This document shows, piece by piece, positions 44,373 through 52,941 of a stretch of DNA of 64,000 nt. The stretch's first letter is position 1. The number at the start of each line of letters is the position of its first letter. This DNA comes from CAZBYL01 sp964496275 (GTDB lineage: Bacteria > Synergistota > Synergistia > Synergistales > Synergistaceae), in the NCBI GenBank assembly GCA_964496275.1, contig CAZBYL010000002.1, positions 17,257-81,256 on the forward strand, given 5' to 3'. The notes below the pieces were generated by a model. That model worked only from the letters and a program-made list of their open reading frames with translations. It was not told where the DNA came from and made no database searches. Both the position numbers and the translations under genes were made by a program.

Positions 44373-45152
44373 ATGGATCTTAACAAGCTATGCGGCATGT
44401 CCGGAAAAACAGCTATTATAACAGGAGCAGCGTCCGGTATCGGTGCGGGGATTGCACGCTTCTTTTCCGACAACGGGATTAGGGTAATCATAGCCGACAT
44501 CAATGAAGACCTTGCACGCACAGTTGAAAAGGAAATAAACGATGCGGGTAATGAAGCCCATTTTATGAAATGCAACGTTACAAAGGAAGCTGACTGTAAA
44601 GCTCTTGCCGACGCGGTAGCCGAAAAGTACGGACGCATCGACATTCTTGTCAACTGCGCCGGAGTTGCTCGCCGTCACACGGTAGAGACACTTCCTGAAT
44701 CAGATTGGGATCTTGCCATTAACGTAACACTTAAAAGCGTATTCCTCATGAGCAAACATGTTGTTCCTCACATGAAAAAGGCAGGCGGCGGAAAAATAGT
44801 GAATATCGGTTCCGGCTGGGCTCTTAAGGGCGGCGACCACGCCGTTTCCTACTGCGCCGCAAAGGGCGGAGTTTGGAACATGACTCGCGCGATGGCAATA
44901 GACCACGGACCCGACAATATAAACATCAACTGCGTATGCCCCGGCGATATCGACACTCCTATGCTCAAGAGCGAATGTGAGCAGCTTGGCGGAGTCTATG
45001 ACGAGAAGTACAAGGCCGACTGCGCACAGCGTCCGATGGCGCGTCTCGGCGCACCGGTTGACGTTGCGATGTGCGTGTTCTTCCTTTGCAGCGATATGGC
45101 TCCGTGGGTGACAGGGAGCAGTCTTGTTGTTGACGGCGGTGGGATCGCTTAA
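44373..45152 (+). CDS. Short-chain dehydrogenase/reductase
   Basis: This 259-residue protein has the cofactor motif TGAASGIGAGIA, NCAGVA, and the catalytic Ser, Tyr and Lys (NIGSGWALK and SYCAAKGG). The acidic IIADIN after strand 2 favours NAD. It resembles carbohydrate/polyol dehydrogenases of the KduD type; the substrate is unknown. GGGGAG lies upstream of the ATG at 44373; the longer frame upstream overlaps the promoter. The structured element starts at its stop codon. Confidence 0.88.
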   Translation: MDLNKLCGMSGKTAIITGAASGIGAGIARFFSDNGIRVIIADINEDLARTVEKEINDAGNEAHFMKCNVTKEADCKALADAVAEKYGRIDILVNCAGVARRHTVETLPESDWDLAINVTLKSVFLMSKHVVPHMKKAGGGKIVNIGSGWALKGGDHAVSYCAAKGGVWNMTRAMAIDHGPDNININCVCPGDIDTPMLKSECEQLGGVYDEKYKADCAQRPMARLGAPVDVAMCVFFLCSDMAPWVTGSSLVVDGGGIA

Positions 45153-45278
45153 AAGCGGCGATTATACGCGCCATCTGCTTCATAAGCGGGCGGCGCACGA
45201 TCCTCAGCGTATGGATATACGCTTCCGGTACGTTCACCACCCGCTTATTTCGCATCTGACACGTCTAATCGCCGCTTT
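45152..45278 (+). repeat. Structured palindromic element, copy 2
   Basis: The element begins at the SDR stop codon. Outer helix AAAGCGGCGATTA (45152-45164)/TAATCGCCGCTTT (45266-45278); short helices ACG/CGT, CCA/TGA (one mismatch) and TGC/GCA with the same 2-base spacers as copy 1; inner helix ATAAGCGGG (45182-45190)/CCCGCTTAT (45240-45248); apical hairpin AGCGTAT-GGAT-ATACGCT (45206-45223). Pairing is kept although the paired bases differ from copy 1 at many sites. Confidence 0.8.
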
Positions 45279-45279
45279 C

Positions 45280-45376
45280 CTGCTGTGATGGGTTTTGGAG
45301 GAGATTAGGAGCAGGGGGGTTGTTTTTTCTGCTGTGGCGGGTTTTGTAAGAGATTAGGAGCAAGGGCGTTGCTGGC
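45280..45376 (+). repeat. Two degenerate G-rich tandem repeats upstream of gcvPA
   Basis: Two units of about 49 bases share CTGCTGTG, GGGTTTTG and AGATTAGGAGCA, then diverge. The stretch to 45470 is G- and T-rich with runs of 3-6 G. No glycine-riboswitch core is seen and no gene fits here. Confidence 0.6.
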
Positions 45377-45473
45377 TGGGTTGGGGACGTGATTACTCGC
45401 GGTGTTGGCTTTATTTTTTATTGGATTTTAGCCTTTGATGGCTGGTTGATTTATAAATTTAGGGGGTAAATGA

Positions 45474-46859
45474 ATGTCAAAAAAAATGTATCCGTACATT
45501 CCAAATTCAGAGCCTGCCGTGCAGGCCGAGATGCTGAAGTTTATCGGAGTCAATTCAGTTGAAGATCTTATAGCTGACATTCCCGATGAAGTGCGCATGA
45601 AAACGCCGATGGATATGCCGGAGCCTTATAACGACGAAGCGAGTCTTTTCAGGCACGTCAGTTCCATACTGAACAAAAATACAACGGCGGAAGAACTCCG
45701 CTGCTTCCTCGGCGCCGGCTGCTACAACCGCTACGTTCCTGCGGTGGTAGATGAAGTTATCAACCGTTCCGAGTTCCTAACCGCATACGCGGGAGAGCCT
45801 TATGAAGACCACGGACGTTTCCAGGCCATGTTTGAATACCAGTCGATGATGGCGGAACTTCTCGATTTCGATGTGTGCAACGTTCCGAACTATGACAGCT
45901 CACACGCGGCGAACACATCCCTTCGTATGGCAACGAGAATCACAGGGCGCAAAGAGGTTCTTATCCCGAAAAACCTGAATCCGGATACAATGATGGCTCT
46001 CACCACATACCTTCAGCCGGATGTCAAAGTTACATTTGTTGACTACAACATCAAAACGGGCCGCATCTGCCTTGACAGCCTGAAAGAAAAACTCACCGAC
46101 AACGTAGCCGCAGTGCTTGTCATGAACCCGAACTTCTTCGGCGTAATAGAAGACAAAGCGCAGCAGATAGCCGATATGGCACATGCTCACGGTGCACTCA
46201 TGATAGCCGCCGTTGAGCCTTCGTCTCTGGGACTGCTCACGCCGCCCAGCCGTTACGGTGCTGACATTGCATGCGGCGACCTTCAGCCGCTCGGTATTCA
46301 CATGAACTACGGCGGGGGAGTCGCAGGATTCATAGCAACCACAGACACGCCGAGAATAGTCGAAGAATATCCTTCACGCCTCTTCGGTATCGCACCGACC
46401 AGCGAGAAAGAGTGGGGCTTCGGAGACGTTATGTGGGAACGCACTTCATTTGCAAACAGAGACAGCGCAAAGGAATTTGTCGGAACACACTCGGCCCTCT
46501 GGGGGCTTGCCGCAGGCGTATACCTTGCATCCATGGGTCCGCAGGGCATGAAGGAACTCGGTGAGGCCGTACTTCAGCGTCAGGCATGCCTCAAAAAAGC
46601 AATTTCAGGAATAAAAGGCGTTTCGACAGAAAAGTTCTCCGGTGCAACATACGAAGAATTCGTAGCCGATTTCAGCGCGTCCGGACACAGCGTCGAAGAA
46701 ATAAACGAACGTCTCCTTGAAAAAGGAATCCTCGGCGGATACGACCTCGGAAAATCCTTCCCCGAACTCTCCGGCTGCATGCTTCTCTGCGTAACGGAAC
46801 GTACAACGGCGGAAGATATCAAGGCTCTCGCAGCCGCACTTGAAGAAATACTCGGATAA
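45474..46859 (+). CDS. gcvPA: Glycine dehydrogenase (decarboxylating) subunit 1
   Basis: This 461-residue protein is the N-terminal-half form of the P-protein: YIPNSEPAVQAEMLKFIGV, FLGAGCYNRYVPAVVDEV, YEDHGRFQAMFEYQSMMAEL, NYDSSHAANTSLRMA. With subunit 2 it decarboxylates glycine and loads the aminomethyl group on H-protein. gcvPB follows after 14 bases. No gcvT or gcvH lies in the window. Confidence 0.95.
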   Translation: MSKKMYPYIPNSEPAVQAEMLKFIGVNSVEDLIADIPDEVRMKTPMDMPEPYNDEASLFRHVSSILNKNTTAEELRCFLGAGCYNRYVPAVVDEVINRSEFLTAYAGEPYEDHGRFQAMFEYQSMMAELLDFDVCNVPNYDSSHAANTSLRMATRITGRKEVLIPKNLNPDTMMALTTYLQPDVKVTFVDYNIKTGRICLDSLKEKLTDNVAAVLVMNPNFFGVIEDKAQQIADMAHAHGALMIAAVEPSSLGLLTPPSRYGADIACGDLQPLGIHMNYGGGVAGFIATTDTPRIVEEYPSRLFGIAPTSEKEWGFGDVMWERTSFANRDSAKEFVGTHSALWGLAAGVYLASMGPQGMKELGEAVLQRQACLKKAISGIKGVSTEKFSGATYEEFVADFSASGHSVEEINERLLEKGILGGYDLGKSFPELSGCMLLCVTERTTAEDIKALAAALEEILG

Positions 46860-46873
46860 GGAGGAGCCCGCAA

Positions 46874-48442
46874 ATGATGAACGTACTGGAAAGAATGAAA
46901 AAATTCCATCAGGCAAAATGGAACGAGCCTATAATATATGAAATCAGCGAACCCGGACAGCGTGCCGTCGTGCTCCCCGGAGCCTGCTGCGACTGCGTCT
47001 CGATTGACGAAGCAAAATCAACCCTTCCGGAGGGAATGCTCCGCACGGACAAGGCTAATCTGCCCGAACTTGCACAGCTCCAGCTTGTAAGACACTACAA
47101 CCACCTCTCGCAGGAAAACATAGGAATAGACGGCAACATTGACATCGGTCAGGGCACATGCACCATGAAATACAACCCGAAAGTCAATGACAGACTTGCA
47201 GGGCTCGCCAAGGTTACCGACATGCACCCGCTCCAGCCTATCAAAACGGCTCAGGGCGTACTTGAGGTATATTACCGCCTGACGCAGCTCTTCAAGGCCA
47301 TCACAGGACTTGACGCAGTATCCGTTCAGGGCGGCGGCGGTTCCCACGGTGTCCTTGCGCTTGCTTCCGCAGTGCGCGCTTACTGGCGCGACAAGGGTGA
47401 AGAAGAAAAACGCAATGAAATAATAACAACTCTCTTCTCACATCCCGTAGATGCCGCAGTTCCCATCTTCAAAGGCTACAAAGCGATAATCATTCAGCCC
47501 GATGCCGACGGATACCCCGACATCGAAGCATTCAAGGCTGCATTGAGCGACCGCACGGCGGCAATATTCTTCACAAACCCCGAAGACACCGGAATATTCA
47601 ATGTCCGCATCAAAGAATTCACGAAACTCGCCCATGAAAAAGGCGTAATCTGCTGCTATGACCAGGCAAACGCCAACGGCCTGCTCGGCATCACAAGAAC
47701 GGCGGAAGCGGACTTTGACATGTCCTTCTTCAACCTCCACAAGACATTCTCCTCACCGCACGGATGCGGCGGCCCCGGCTCGGCCCTTGTGGCGGCGAAG
47801 GCGGAACTTCGCCCGTACCTCCCCAAACCTCTTGTTGAATACAGCCCGGAAAAAGGCTACTACCTCGATTTTGACATGCCGAAATCATGCGGCAAAATCA
47901 AGTCCTTCTGGGGAGTCATTCCGGCGATAGTAAGAGCATACTCATGGATAATGATGCTCGGAGCAGAGGGACTCAGCGAAGTCTCCAGAGTCGCGATACT
48001 CAACAACAACTACTGCATGAAGAAAATTCTTGCGATAAAGGGCGCTTCACTCTCCTTCCCGCACCATCCGTCAAGGATTGAACAGGCTCGCTACAGTTGG
48101 CAGAAAATGAAGGAAGAAACAGGATTCGGCACAGCCGATGTCCAGAGAGTAATCCCAGACTTCGGCACCCACTACTGGTCAAGCCATGAGCCGTGGGTTG
48201 TGCCCGAACCCTTCACAATCGAGCCGAGCGAATCATACTCAAAGACAGACATCGACGACTTTGTCGCAGTTCTTGAGGAAATATCGCGCATGTGCTACGA
48301 AGAGCCGGAAGCCGTAAAACACGCTCCCTCAAACAGCACAGTTCACCACATCGATCACGACTACTTCGACGACCCGAAAAAATACGCCATAACCTGGCGC
48401 GCATACAACAAAAAGTACAACGGGTACTTCGAGCATAAGTAA
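46874..48442 (+). CDS. gcvPB: Glycine dehydrogenase (decarboxylating) subunit 2
   Basis: This 522-residue protein carries the PLP lysine (Lys290, in FFNLHKTFSSPHGCGGPGSA) and the GGGGSHG segment. AAGGAGGAG precedes the ATG pair at 46874/46877. It forms the heterotetrameric P-protein with GcvPA. Confidence 0.95.
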   Translation: MMNVLERMKKFHQAKWNEPIIYEISEPGQRAVVLPGACCDCVSIDEAKSTLPEGMLRTDKANLPELAQLQLVRHYNHLSQENIGIDGNIDIGQGTCTMKYNPKVNDRLAGLAKVTDMHPLQPIKTAQGVLEVYYRLTQLFKAITGLDAVSVQGGGGSHGVLALASAVRAYWRDKGEEEKRNEIITTLFSHPVDAAVPIFKGYKAIIIQPDADGYPDIEAFKAALSDRTAAIFFTNPEDTGIFNVRIKEFTKLAHEKGVICCYDQANANGLLGITRTAEADFDMSFFNLHKTFSSPHGCGGPGSALVAAKAELRPYLPKPLVEYSPEKGYYLDFDMPKSCGKIKSFWGVIPAIVRAYSWIMMLGAEGLSEVSRVAILNNNYCMKKILAIKGASLSFPHHPSRIEQARYSWQKMKEETGFGTADVQRVIPDFGTHYWSSHEPWVVPEPFTIEPSESYSKTDIDDFVAVLEEISRMCYEEPEAVKHAPSNSTVHHIDHDYFDDPKKYAITWRAYNKKYNGYFEHK

Positions 48443-48466
48443 TAACCTTACAAATTCGTTAGCTTG

Positions 48467-48500
48467 CTAGAGTGTAGGGGTATTTCTATACTCTAGCTTT
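48467..48500 (+). terminator. Hairpin after gcvPB
   Basis: An 11-bp stem CTAGAGTGTAG/CTATACTCTAG is followed by CTTTCTAT. The T-tract is weak, so partial termination is likely. Confidence 0.5.
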
Positions 48501-48528
48501 CTATAACAAAATTCAAGGAGGTTTTTTT

Positions 48529-49596
48529 ATGAGTAGCAAGAAGTTTTCTATTTTTTTATTGGTAGCGGTTTTTATTTTTGTCTTTATGGCTCAGGGTGCT
48601 TTTGCAGCGGAAAAGGTCTATAAGTGGAGAACTGTCAGCCATTCTAATGTCGGCACTGTTCATTTCAAAATGATTGAAGATTTTTGTAAGGCTGTAAAGA
48701 CTGCTTCCAACGGTCGCCTCATTATCGAACCATTTGGTGCAGGAGTACTGTTCCCAGTTTTTAACACATTTGAATCAGTCAAGAACGGAATGGTTGAAAT
48801 GGGAATGTGTTCAACCGGATATTGGGTCGGACGCGACACTGCGTTTGGAGTATTTGCAACGCGCCCAGGTTGCCCGATACGTGATTATGATGAAATTATG
48901 TATCTTGACAATCAAGCTTATCCTATTATGGAAAAACTATATAAGAAACATGGTGTCAAGTTGCTAGGCACCTTTGATACCTGCGCAGCGGAGCCGCTTA
49001 TGTTCTCCAAAAAATCTATCAAAGGCATCAAAGATTTTAAAGGACTGAATATCAGAACCAGCGGAATTGGAGCGCAGTTTTATAAGGCGCTCGGAGCCGC
49101 TCCCGTGACAGTCTCCGGTCCGGAGATATACACAGCCCTACAGCTTGGAACAGTTGATGCCGCTGAGTGGATGGGGTGGCGTGAAAATATGGAAATGGGA
49201 TTCCAGGAAGTTGCCAAGTACGTTTTGGACCCTGCATGTCACCTTGGCGGCACGTCAAACCAGTTCTTAATGGTGAACCCCAAAAAATGGGATGCGTTGC
49301 CTAAAGATTTGCAGCAAATTGTAATTCTTGCAATGGATGAAGCTCGATATAAAGCAGCCATAACAGTTAAAGCAAGTAATTCTGAATTTAGAGCAAAGTG
49401 GCAAAAAGCCGGAGTTAAAATTTTCAGCCTGCCTAAAGCTGAGTATGATAAGATGCGTAGCGTAGGTATGAAAGTATACAAAGATTATGCTAATGCTAAC
49501 CCCATCGGCAAGGAATATTTAAAAGTATACGCAAAGGCTCTGTATGATCTGGGATACACTAAAGACGCCGCATTTTTTGGATACAAGGGTAAGTAG
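48529..49596 (+). CDS. TRAP transporter solute-binding protein (DctP/TakP family)
   Basis: This 355-residue protein has a signal peptide ending at GAFA, then KWRTVSHSNVGTVHFKMIED, the anion-binding region KGLNIRTSGIGAQFYKALGA and WMGWRENMEMGFQEVAKYV. TRAP binding proteins capture carboxylates in the periplasm. AAGGAGG precedes the ATG. Codon use is more AT-rich than in gcvPAB. It is followed by a hairpin and the two membrane subunits. Confidence 0.93.
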   Translation: MSSKKFSIFLLVAVFIFVFMAQGAFAAEKVYKWRTVSHSNVGTVHFKMIEDFCKAVKTASNGRLIIEPFGAGVLFPVFNTFESVKNGMVEMGMCSTGYWVGRDTAFGVFATRPGCPIRDYDEIMYLDNQAYPIMEKLYKKHGVKLLGTFDTCAAEPLMFSKKSIKGIKDFKGLNIRTSGIGAQFYKALGAAPVTVSGPEIYTALQLGTVDAAEWMGWRENMEMGFQEVAKYVLDPACHLGGTSNQFLMVNPKKWDALPKDLQQIVILAMDEARYKAAITVKASNSEFRAKWQKAGVKIFSLPKAEYDKMRSVGMKVYKDYANANPIGKEYLKVYAKALYDLGYTKDAAFFGYKGK

Positions 49597-49620
49597 TATA
49601 TCTAGATAATAATAGTTTGT

Positions 49621-49660
49621 TAAAGCACCTTTGCATATCAATTATGTTAAAGGTGCTTTA
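49621..49660 (+). terminator. Intercistronic hairpin between dctP- and dctQ-type genes
   Basis: A perfect 12-bp stem TAAAGCACCTTT/AAAGGTGCTTTA with a 16-base loop and a weak T-tail. Such a hairpin can protect the binding-protein mRNA and lower the membrane subunit level. Confidence 0.6.
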
Positions 49661-49678
49661 ATTAAAAGGAGATAAATT

Positions 49679-50149
49679 ATGCTGAATAAAATGAATAAAA
49701 TTGTGGCATATCTAACAATACCAATGACTATATTGATGGTTTATTGCGTGTTTATGAGATATGTGCTCCACGATGTTCCTGATTGGGGCTTTGAGATAGC
49801 AATTTTTATGTTTGGCATACAGATCCTTCTCGGTGGAATAATATGCCATAGAAACAATAAACATGTTACTGTAGATATAATAAAGAAATATCTTAATGAT
49901 AAAAATGAAAAATATTTCTTTTTATTAACCGAAATTTGTGTAATATTTGTTTGTGTAATTGTCATCTATGTTAGTATTAGTTGGGTTCATGATTCTTTTA
50001 TTATTCAAGAAACATCTATGCAGCAAACAAGCTTTAATTATCCAATCTGGTGGTTTAAAGCAATGATACCTATGTCATGCATCTTGATGTGTGTTGAATC
50101 GATTCGCAAAGTTATCACGATGTTTCGCAGATCAGATGGAGGTAAGTGA
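49679..50149 (+). CDS. TRAP transporter small membrane subunit (DctQ type)
   Basis: This 156-residue protein has four membrane segments and the DctQ-like FMRYVLHDVPDWGFEIAIFM. It joins the large permease. AAGGAG precedes the ATG. The dctM-type start comes 2 bases after its stop. Confidence 0.9.
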   Translation: MLNKMNKIVAYLTIPMTILMVYCVFMRYVLHDVPDWGFEIAIFMFGIQILLGGIICHRNNKHVTVDIIKKYLNDKNEKYFFLLTEICVIFVCVIVIYVSISWVHDSFIIQETSMQQTSFNYPIWWFKAMIPMSCILMCVESIRKVITMFRRSDGGK

Positions 50150-50151
50150 GT

Positions 50152-51462
50152 ATGGAAGCTTCTTATGTCCCACTTCTAATGTTTTTAGGGCTATTATGTA
50201 TGCTGGTTTTGGGCATTCCAATAGCATTTAGCCTTTTTACAGTTGCCATCATATCTTCTACCCTTCTTTGGGGAAGTGGCGGGCTTTCAATATTAACTTC
50301 CGCTATATGGGGTACGATGAATAATTTTATTTTGATAGCTGTAGTTTTGTTTGTGTATATGGCTCTCATACTCCAAAAAACAAAGATTGTTGAAGATATT
50401 TATGATGCGTGTTATAAGTGGTCCGGAGGTGTTCGAGGTGGACTAGCCATTGCAACTATCGTTGTTGGGGCGATATTGGGCGCCGTATCAGGAGTCGTTG
50501 CTGCGGGTGTCATAGGCCTTGGCCTAATAGGTTTGCCTCAGATGCTAAAATACAAATATAACCCCAGATTGAGTATGGGCTCAGTATTAGCCGGTGGAAC
50601 TCTTGGTCAGTTGATTCCCCCGAGTGCTACTATGGTAGTTTATGGCGCAATTACTGGCGTTTCTATCGGAAGTCTTTTTGCTGGTGGAATGGCATGCGGA
50701 CTATTTTTGTCCTTTATGTATATTTGTTACATATTTATACATTCTTTTATTGACAAAGATTTGTGCCCATCGTTGCCCGTTGAAGATAGAGTTTCTTTCA
50801 AAGAAAAATTGATCGCACTTAAGGGAATAATAGCACCTGGGTTCTTGATGTTTTTTGTATTAGGATCAATTCTCTCTGGCATGGCGACACCTACAGAAGC
50901 AGCTGCAATTGGTGTTGCCGGTGCATGGTTAATAGGTGTATTGAATCGTAGGCTTAAGTGGGAGATGGTGACCACTTCTGCTATTGAAACCCTTGAAATA
51001 ACTGCAATGGTCGGTTGGGTTATCGCAGGTGCTGCTGCATTTAGTTCAGTGTTCTCAGGTGTTGGTGGTAATCAGCTTGTAATGCAAGTAGCGATGAATT
51101 TGCCGGGAGGCGGATGGGGCGTACTAGCCGCGTCAATTATATTCATATTTATTTTAGGAATGTTCCTGGAGCCTACTGCTATGATAATGCTTACAGCTCC
51201 GATTTTATCTCCTATGCTTGCCCAGTTTGGTTTCGATCCTCTTTGGTGGGCACTTATTTTTATGCTATTGCTTCAAGCTGCATATATAACACCTCCGTTT
51301 GGGTTTAGCCTGTTCTATTTAAAGGGTGTTACTCCGCCACATATAACTATTGAAGAAGTTTTTATGTCCAGTATTCCCTTTATACTGATTCAAGTTGTTA
51401 CGGTAATATTAGTAATTATATTCCCAGAAATAGCTCTTTGGCTACCAAAGCGGGTGATGTAG
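50152..51462 (+). CDS. TRAP transporter large permease (DctM type)
   Basis: This 436-residue protein has about 11-12 membrane segments and DctM motifs (LGIPIAFSLF, GVVAAGVIGLGLIGLPQM, GTLGQLIPPSATMVVYG, TPTEAAAIGV, FLEPTAMIML). It drives Na+-dependent uptake. GGAGGT is spaced for the ATG at 50152. Confidence 0.93.
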   Translation: MEASYVPLLMFLGLLCMLVLGIPIAFSLFTVAIISSTLLWGSGGLSILTSAIWGTMNNFILIAVVLFVYMALILQKTKIVEDIYDACYKWSGGVRGGLAIATIVVGAILGAVSGVVAAGVIGLGLIGLPQMLKYKYNPRLSMGSVLAGGTLGQLIPPSATMVVYGAITGVSIGSLFAGGMACGLFLSFMYICYIFIHSFIDKDLCPSLPVEDRVSFKEKLIALKGIIAPGFLMFFVLGSILSGMATPTEAAAIGVAGAWLIGVLNRRLKWEMVTTSAIETLEITAMVGWVIAGAAAFSSVFSGVGGNQLVMQVAMNLPGGGWGVLAASIIFIFILGMFLEPTAMIMLTAPILSPMLAQFGFDPLWWALIFMLLLQAAYITPPFGFSLFYLKGVTPPHITIEEVFMSSIPFILIQVVTVILVIIFPEIALWLPKRVM

Positions 51463-52578
51463 ATGCTACGCAGCGAATTTATAGATGACTTAAAGATTCT
51501 GTCCGAATTGCCGGGGGCTCCGGGATACGAAGAGCCGGTTGCGAATTATATAAAATTGCAATTGGATAAAAAGAATGTGGAATGGCATTCTGATAGGTTA
51601 GGAAATGTAGTGTGCAGAGTAAAGGGCCGTAGTCAAAATTCTTCTTTAAACACACTGCATTTGGACGCACATATGGATGAACCTGCGTTTATGGTGAAAT
51701 ATATAGCTGACAATGGTTTGGTCTATGTTACTCCTATAGGCTATTTTATACCTGAAACAGTTTTGGGACAAAGAGTAAAGATAATTACCAGCTTTGATGG
51801 TACCGAATATGCGAAGGGAACTTTTTGCGTTAAATCTTTTCACGGAGGGCAACAGTCCGGATCATCTGCAATGGCCTTTGACGACATTTGGATTGATGTC
51901 GGTGCTGCTTCCGCCAATGATGTTCGTGAAATGGGTGTAAAACCAGGAGCAAGCGTGGTTTTTGATGCCAGCTTTTCGGTTCTTTGCAATGACAGAGTTA
52001 TGGGAAAGGCTTTTGATGACAGAGGCGGATGTGCAGTACTGCTGGATGCAATAGACACATTATTAGAGAAGCAGCCATTTAATGATGTTGTTTTCTCATT
52101 CTCTGTTCAAGAGGAATTTCTGCTGAGAGGTATTTGTGCGGCGTTAGATACGATAAAAGAAGTTTACAATGTCTCTCCCAAGGTGTCCCTTTGCCTTGAT
52201 ATAGCCACTTGCGGAGAAGTTGCCGGTGGTGGGTTTAAAAGCTCACCGATAAAAATGGGGGCGGGGTTTGGTATAAAGCTTAGAGATAAAAGTGGAGTTA
52301 GCCAATTCAGCCACGTAACCAGCCCAAGACTGGTCTCTATTTTGGAAGGTTGTGCAGTTGAAGCAAATATCCCATTCCAGTATGATTTTCTTGCGGGGTG
52401 TACGAATGCGGATATTATTCCATCTCATTCTAACAAAATATACGCTGGGGGGCTCTCTTATGCAACACGTAATACGCATAGCCCTGTCGAGATAGTAGAT
52501 TTACGTGACATGCAATATCTTAGTGATTTTATAGTCGCTATAGCACTCAAAGAAGATTGTTTTAGTTCATTGATATAA
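51463..52578 (+). CDS. M42-family metallo-aminopeptidase
   Basis: This 371-residue protein has the metal ligands and catalytic residues of the M42 group: HLDAHMDE, AFDDRGG, SVQEEF, DIATCG and a C-terminal YATRNTHSPVE. It removes N-terminal residues from peptides; many M42 enzymes form dodecamers. It starts directly after the TRAP permease stop, so it is part of that operon. The TRAP substrate may be a peptide-like or N-acylated acid processed by this enzyme (inference). Confidence 0.9.
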   Translation: MLRSEFIDDLKILSELPGAPGYEEPVANYIKLQLDKKNVEWHSDRLGNVVCRVKGRSQNSSLNTLHLDAHMDEPAFMVKYIADNGLVYVTPIGYFIPETVLGQRVKIITSFDGTEYAKGTFCVKSFHGGQQSGSSAMAFDDIWIDVGAASANDVREMGVKPGASVVFDASFSVLCNDRVMGKAFDDRGGCAVLLDAIDTLLEKQPFNDVVFSFSVQEEFLLRGICAALDTIKEVYNVSPKVSLCLDIATCGEVAGGGFKSSPIKMGAGFGIKLRDKSGVSQFSHVTSPRLVSILEGCAVEANIPFQYDFLAGCTNADIIPSHSNKIYAGGLSYATRNTHSPVEIVDLRDMQYLSDFIVAIALKEDCFSSLI

Positions 52579-52601
52579 TTTTTTAAAGGAGAGTGTCTTT
52601 A

Positions 52602-52913
52602 ATGGATAGAATTGACAATGTTAGCGTTGTTATGAAAGCTAATATATATGAGAACGGCAGATGCCAGAGCAGAACGATTATTTACCCTGATAATACGAGG
52701 AAAACACTGGGAGTTTATCTACCTGGGGAGTTTGTTTTTGATTCACATGAACCTGAGAAAGTAATGGTTACCTACGGTAAAGTTGAAGTACTCTTTGAAG
52801 ACGATGCAGACTGGCGTACTGTGAATACAGGGGAGTTCTATGATGTTCCTGCCAATTGTACCTTCAAAGTCAGATGTGACGAGATTGCCGAGTATATTTG
52901 TGACTATCTTTAG
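52602..52913 (+). CDS. ppnP: Pyrimidine/purine nucleoside phosphorylase (PpnP/DUF1255)
   Basis: This 103-residue single cupin-like domain has VVMKANIYENGRCQSRTI, LGVYLPGEFVFDSHEPEKVM and GEFYDVPANCTFKV, matching PpnP over its whole length. E. coli PpnP cleaves nucleosides with phosphate. AAAGGAG fits the ATG at 52602. It lies in the TRAP-M42 operon. Confidence 0.9.
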   Translation: MDRIDNVSVVMKANIYENGRCQSRTIIYPDNTRKTLGVYLPGEFVFDSHEPEKVMVTYGKVEVLFEDDADWRTVNTGEFYDVPANCTFKVRCDEIAEYICDYL

Positions 52914-52941
52914 AATTGAGATATGGTAAGGTGGTTCTCTC

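Noticed and set aside
43281..45278. Known ERIC or REP element
   Set aside because: Length and palindromy are ERIC-like, but the conserved ERIC sequences are not present.
45279..45473. Glycine riboswitch before gcvPA
   Set aside because: The conserved core sequences of the glycine aptamer are absent.
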